A DNA stretch of 64,000 nt from Claviceps africana (Eukaryota > Ascomycota > Sordariomycetes > Hypocreales > Clavicipitaceae): positions 16,426 to 80,425 of the forward strand of contig SRPY01000061.1 in the NCBI GenBank assembly GCA_018360145.1. Direction: 5' to 3'. Below, one piece after another: positions 59,716 to 64,000 of the stretch. The position numbers and the translations under genes were made by a program. Each line of letters opens with the position of its first letter. Position 1 is the first letter of the stretch. The notes under the pieces are model-generated. The model searched no databases. It was not told the origin of the DNA and saw only the letters and a program-made list of their open reading frames with translations.

Positions 59716-61819
59716 ATGACGGCCAGCAACAGACAAAAGCAGTTAACGGGAAATATCGAACCTGAGCCCGAGGTGGAGGAATTTGCCAATGCGCTGGACA
59801 ATTGCCTGGCGCGAGGGCTGACCGTGTCAGAGAAGAGGGCTCGGATTCTTGACCTTCCTCGAAAATACCACGAGAATGCGATTCGGCGGCTGGCGCATAA
59901 ACGACCGAACAGAGCGAAGCCCGGCGCCGACGACATGGACATGGACGTCGACGCCGACGCCGATGCCGACGCCGACGCCGACAAACACCGCAGCGACGGC
60001 GATTCATCCAAAGAATCAGACGAGCTGCGACAGCTGGAAAAAGAGGTCGAAACTTGGGACTTGTTCAGACGCCTTCTTCCACTTCGATATTCCGCCTCGG
60101 ACGGGGGCCTCATGCGATTTTCTTCCCCGTTCCCGGCTGCAAAAAAGTCCATTCACGACCACGTCCACGATTTTCTCGAGACCAACAGCCTTGCTATGGA
60201 ACGGCGTGCCGTTCTTCAGTGGCTGCAAACGACCGCGGCGGCGGGTCCAGACATCGACGAGCTTGCCCGTGAACTTCAGCAGAATGCCGATAGAGGCGAC
60301 ATCATTGCGCATGGCTGGCTACATACCCGATCGAAAATCAAGCTCAGGAAGGGCGTCATGATGTGGCCTCATTTGCTGGAGCGCCAGTCACCCAACGTGA
60401 CGGCGAGTCATGTCAACTCGGACGGCGCGCCTCTCGTCACCCACCTGGACCCCGACGCCTCGACGAGACAAGGCCGCAAGCTGGAACCTCAGGATGACTA
60501 CTTTGAGCGGGCCATCTGGCTCGGGTGCTTCGAGCACCTGAGAAGAGGGAGCAATCTGGAGGATATACGCGAGTGGTGTCAAGAGCGGACAGAGATGTGG
60601 AGAGCCATGTCCATGTCCGCCATGCCCATGTCCGTCGACGACAGGCAGGACTCGGAGACGGGTGCTGATCCGGCGTCGCTGGCCTTGTGGCGACGCATGT
60701 GCCTCTCCTTGGCGAGACAAGGTGGCTCGGATGACCTTGAGCGAGCCGTTTACGGCATTCTGTCCGGGGACATTGTCGCGGTGGAGAAGGTGGCAAGAAC
60801 CTGGGACGATTACCTGTTTGCAAACTACAACGCTCTTCTGCGGTCGCAAATCGACACCTATATGCTGTCAAAATGCCCGCCCGAGGTGGTGTCGACACTG
60901 GCACAATCCTTCCCGGCCTTTGACGCCGTCCAGTTTCTCGGAGACGCCGACAGTGTCGAGAAGCGCCTCATACAGACCATTGGATCCAATCCCCGGGTAC
61001 AGGCCGAGGCAAGCGAGCCAAACAAGGCCCTGCAAGCTTCATTCATCGCCAACGAGCTCGACAGACATCTTTACGAACAGGGCCTGGTAATCACGGCTGC
61101 CGCCAACGAATTCTCAAAGTCTCGCCTAGTCCGCAGGGGTCTCGAGGAGGACGAGGACGAGTCCAGTGTTGCCAAGCACAAGTATTTCGACCTGGCGCAC
61201 CATAGCGGACTGCGGATCGCCGCCCACGTGTTTGTTCTCGTGTCTTTGCTGAACCGCTTCGAGACGCACGAGTCGGGCTCCTCTCAACAAGAAACCCGCG
61301 CAGACTGGCGGTTCTCCCAGGAGAACATCCTGGCCGCCTACACCGACTACCTACGAAGGTGCAAGCTGCAGGAGCTCATCCCGCTATACTGCTCGGTTCT
61401 CGACACGCCGCGCTGCCACGAAGTGCTCAGCTGGAACGTCATCGAAGAGTCGGAACCCAGCAAGCGCCTGACTCAGCTGAAGCTCATCAGACAAGCCGGC
61501 ATCGACGTGCCGACGTTTGTGGAGACGCAGGCCAACCTCTTCTTTGGCGAGCTGGATAGCGACCCCAACCAGGCCGTCACCGCCCACTCGTTCCGGATTC
61601 TGGAGGCAGGTCCCCCGGCGTCGCGGGTTAAGCGGAGAATCAAGCTCGATTTTTTCGGAGACGAAGAGGACGCTATTGATCGAAAGGATATGCTTGTGAT
61701 TTGGGCCCTGGAGTGGCTGCTGACTGTGGAGGAGACGTGGCCCAAGGTGTTTTCCATTGGCACCAAGGTGTACAAGTTCTTTCTGGGTACGTTTCAAAGG
61801 GTTTTCTTTCACGCAGCGG

Positions 61820-61863
<44 letters not shown>

Positions 61864-62881
61864 CCTTTCGCATTGCTCTACAAAGACAGCCCAAGAAGAA
61901 GTAACTTTGAATGGCTTCGTCTGTGAAGCGCGAACAAGTACGTGAGAAAGAGAAGCTGACTCTGGACGCGCTGGGATATAGGCAACGGCCGACTTGGGGC
62001 CGCGCGAAGACTGTTCCGAAAGGTTGCATTCGGTGGCATCATGCAACATATGGTAGGTCCCGAGGAGCCAGAAGTTGTGTTGTACGACGACGTCGTCTTC
62101 TGGAGTCAGCAACTGGAGCGTAGCGGCATCCGCAACGTGCGACCGGAGCAGGTCATGTCGGATGCGCGCAACTACATGGAGCTCGAGGCTCTAGTGAAAG
62201 CCCTGGACAATCTTGAGACGATAGCATCTTGTGCGGCTATTTCGGAAGAGTATGTCTCGCCCCCCCCCCCCTCTTCTCTCCCTCCCTCTATATTTTTTTG
62301 TAATTGTTCATGTCTGTGTATGCGTGTCGTCGAAAGCTAACACACAGCCGTAAAGTGAGAGGCCCGACACGGCAAACAAAGAGTTCTGGCACCGGATCGG
62401 GGATGAAGTCAAGGCGGCCAAGGACAACATGCAGCCGCTGCTGAGGGGCTGGCTCATGGCGGGCATTGAAGGTAAGCGGCCGCCCCCGGCCGCCCTCAAC
62501 CGTCCAAGTCCCCTTTGTCGCCTCGAAGCTAATGGGGTTTCCTCCCACTCAGACGGCGATGACGAGCTGAAGCAGCTCCGCCAGGCGTACCTGCCCGAGA
62601 CGATCCTCGCATACGTCAGTGCCCTGCACTTTGCCGGGACGGGCATCTCGCGCGACTATCTCCTCGAATGCATGGAGCTGGCGTCCGTGGTGGCGGAGAG
62701 GAACTCGGACGTTGCCGCGGCGTTTGTGGATGCCGGTCGGATGACGGAGCTGGTGGAGGCATTTACGGCATGCAGCAAGTCGTTGGCCATTGCCACGGAG
62801 GAAAAGAGAGCGGCCGGCTTTGGGGGGAGGAAGCTTCGCGAACTGGGTTGGTCGAGGGATGTGTGGGCTGTCAAGAAGTAG
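59716..62881 (+). CDS. NUP84: Nucleoporin Nup84 (Nup107 family)
   Basis: Scaffold subunit of the Y-shaped Nup84/Nup107 complex of the nuclear pore; 927 aa, mostly helical. Exons 59716-61786, 61982-62249, 62356-62471, 62553-62881; every junction keeps frame. Family-like features are ETWDLFRRLLPLRY, the cluster WLGCFEHLRRGSNLEDIREW, WDDYLFANYNALLRSQID, and the C-terminal helices with YLPETILAYVSALHFAGTGI and ending SRDVWAVKK. An acidic Asp-Ala repeat (about residues 75-92) is encoded by a GACGCC hexamer array. The acceptor of intron 1 (TAG at 61979-61981, CTGAC upstream) was chosen because it gives FFLGNGRLGAARRLFRKVAF. Intron 1 contains a T24-A20 palindrome and intron 2 a C run. The first ORF alone would be read through into a Phe run if intron 1 were missed. 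Confidence 0.93.
61820..61863. repeat. T24-A20 palindrome inside NUP84 intron 1
   Basis: Twenty-four T followed directly by twenty A, able to form a perfect 20-bp hairpin in RNA or a cruciform in DNA. Confidence 0.9.
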
Positions 62882-63399
62882 GGGCTGGGCGGAACGGGCG
62901 TCTATTTCAATTTCTTCTTTTTTTATTGTTCTCTTTTTCTCCTCCACCCCCCCCCCTTTTTTTTTTCCTTTTTTCAGCCTGTACATTTGTGGCCGGCACA
63001 ATGGCTACGCTGGGATGAGGAGGCCGTTTGGTGCTTGGAGTCGTGGATATATGTATGTACTTTATGTATGTGCCTAAGTACTTCCTAAGTAAGTAGGTAC
63101 CTAAGTACCTAGATAGGGAGTAAGTACTTAAGGTAGTACTTCCTAGATTTACATACATACATATGTATATCACGTACTTGAGATGTACGCAGGAACCTTA
63201 AGTACCTTCTACCAAGTACCTAGGTACTTAGGTACCTACCCAGCCTCGTAGCTGACGCAGCCGATTAAGTACTCGCACGTGGGCCCATGACGCCACCGCC
63301 GCCCACCACGCCAGGACGTCACTCGTCTTTTCCTCTTTCCTCTCGTCCTCTCATCCTCTTGTCCCCTTGTCCCCGCGACACTCTCGCCATCGATCCGCC
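62882..63399. repeat. Intergenic region with TAGGTA/TACCTA island 5
   Basis: NUP84 3' flank (T/C-rich to about 62975), then island 5 at 63065-63242, made of AAGTACCTAAGTA, GTAAGTACTTAAGG and CTAGGTACTTAGGTACC words with ACATACAT runs, then the pyrimidine-rich promoter of the next gene. No other gene. Confidence 0.75.
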
Positions 63400-64000
63400 A
63401 TGTCGAGCTTCCCGGCAGAGCTCTCGAGCTCGACACCCCCTCCGCCGCCCCCGAAAGGCGGCCCCCACGACGAAGGCAGCATCGGTCCCGGCATCCCAAG
63501 CACGGCATCCCCGCCGCCGTTTCCGCGACCTATTTCCGGCGACGGCCACCCACCGGGCGAGTCCCTCTCCGCCGGGACAACGACGCCGCTCGCCGCTGCC
63601 GAGGGCGCGGGCGCGGGCGCGGGCGCGGGCGAATCGGTCGCCGACCCCGGAGAAGCGTGGCTGCCAGAGTTTGTACGAGAAAAGGGGTACGTTTCCTTCC
63701 CCCTTTGGAGAAACGCGTCCGAGGCTTCGGAATCCCAGAGCCCGTGAAACCTCCCCCACGAACCACGACGCCGGGAAACGCCACACGCCCGTTGCTGACG
63801 GCCGCCCGCAGAACCCAAGACCTAGCAGACCTCCTCTCCTCGCCGAGCCTCCTCCACGCGCTCGTCCACGCGCCCTCGTCGGCCCACGAATCCACACGCG
63901 CCTCCCACGCCCTCCTCGCGGCAAGCCTCCACCACAACAGCCACCTGGCCGCGCAGCTCGGCGCCGCGGCATCACGGCTCTCGCACCAGCGCGCGGCGAC
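63400..64000 (+). CDS. VPS37: Vps37-like ESCRT-I subunit (Mod_r domain), 5' part only
   Basis: Partial gene cut by the window end. Exons 63400-63686 and 63812 onward; the 125-nt intron has GTACGT, CTGAC and CAG and splits a Gly codon. The N-terminus is Pro-rich (SSSTPPPPPPKGG) with a Gly-Ala repeat (GAGAGAGAG) and is probably disordered. After the junction comes WLPEFVREKG-TQDLADLLSSP-SLLHALVHAPSS, which resembles the start of the Mod_r domain of Vps37, the ESCRT-I subunit for multivesicular-body sorting; helical sequence continues to the window edge. The family call rests on this short stretch, so it is moderately sure. Confidence 0.65.

Noticed and set aside
61787..61845. NUP84 read-through into a Phe run and stop as a short isoform end
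   Set aside because: This is intron 1 read as coding; splicing to 61982 restores the conserved C-terminal helices.
1..64000. Secondary-metabolite or selfish multi-gene system
   Set aside because: No polyketide synthase, peptide synthetase, terpene cyclase, transposase, reverse transcriptase or HET-type gene was seen; the genes are unrelated housekeeping and regulatory loci.

Overview
The window is a piece of a filamentous ascomycete nuclear genome, most likely a sordariomycete and possibly Hypocreales. The evidence is the gene set and the gene structure: short spliceosomal introns (about 55 to 290 nt) with GTRNGT-like donors, CTRAC branch points and YAG acceptors; Zn(II)2Cys6, C2H2 and Yap-like bZIP regulators; a Rim15-type kinase; and an eIF3d gene of the filamentous type. 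Exon-intron models were built by hand from reading frames, splice signals and family motifs. No transcript data were available.

Layout, left to right: ethanolamine kinase (1700-3159 +), a large dual zinc-cluster/C2H2 regulator (7903-11975 +), an MFS permease (13629-15737 -), RIM15 kinase (19457-25317 -), an acyltransferase of the lysophosphatidate type (27036-28081 -), a Yap-like bZIP factor (29443-31015 +), eIF3d (31701-33663 +), a Cys-rich orphan protein (33948-34730 -), a small CYSTM-type protein (36995-37682 +), actin-binding protein ABP1 (38771-41286 -), monothiol glutaredoxin GRX4 (42287-43192 +), a Zn2Cys6 regulator (44645-47541 +), dynamin DNM1 (48375-51110 -), COX19 (51610-52315 +), a three-LIM paxillin-like protein (53146-55612 +), SUMO/SMT3 (56788-57276 -), CMC4 (58289-58828 +, found only by reading spliced micro-exons), NUP84 (59716-62881 +) and the 5' end of a VPS37-like ESCRT-I gene (63400 to the window end, +).

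The genes are mostly housekeeping or regulatory and do not form an obvious biosynthetic cluster. Three (DNM1, COX19, CMC4) serve mitochondria, and DNM1 and COX19 share a 0.5 kb divergent promoter. ABP1/GRX4 and SMT3/CMC4 are also divergent pairs of about 1 kb.

The long intergenic stretches hold no recognisable transposon, tRNA or rRNA. They are full of simple repeats: homopolymers, penta- to octanucleotide arrays, and a dispersed family of low-complexity islands built from TAGGTA/TACCTA/AAGTACTT words in at least five places. Introns also carry many long simple repeats. I did not find a convincing new multi-gene system. The most informative observations are a 3-nt micro-exon needed for the zinc cluster of the 44645 gene, the micro-exon structure of CMC4, an Asp-to-Glu change in the Rim15 receiver, and the dispersed repeat islands.
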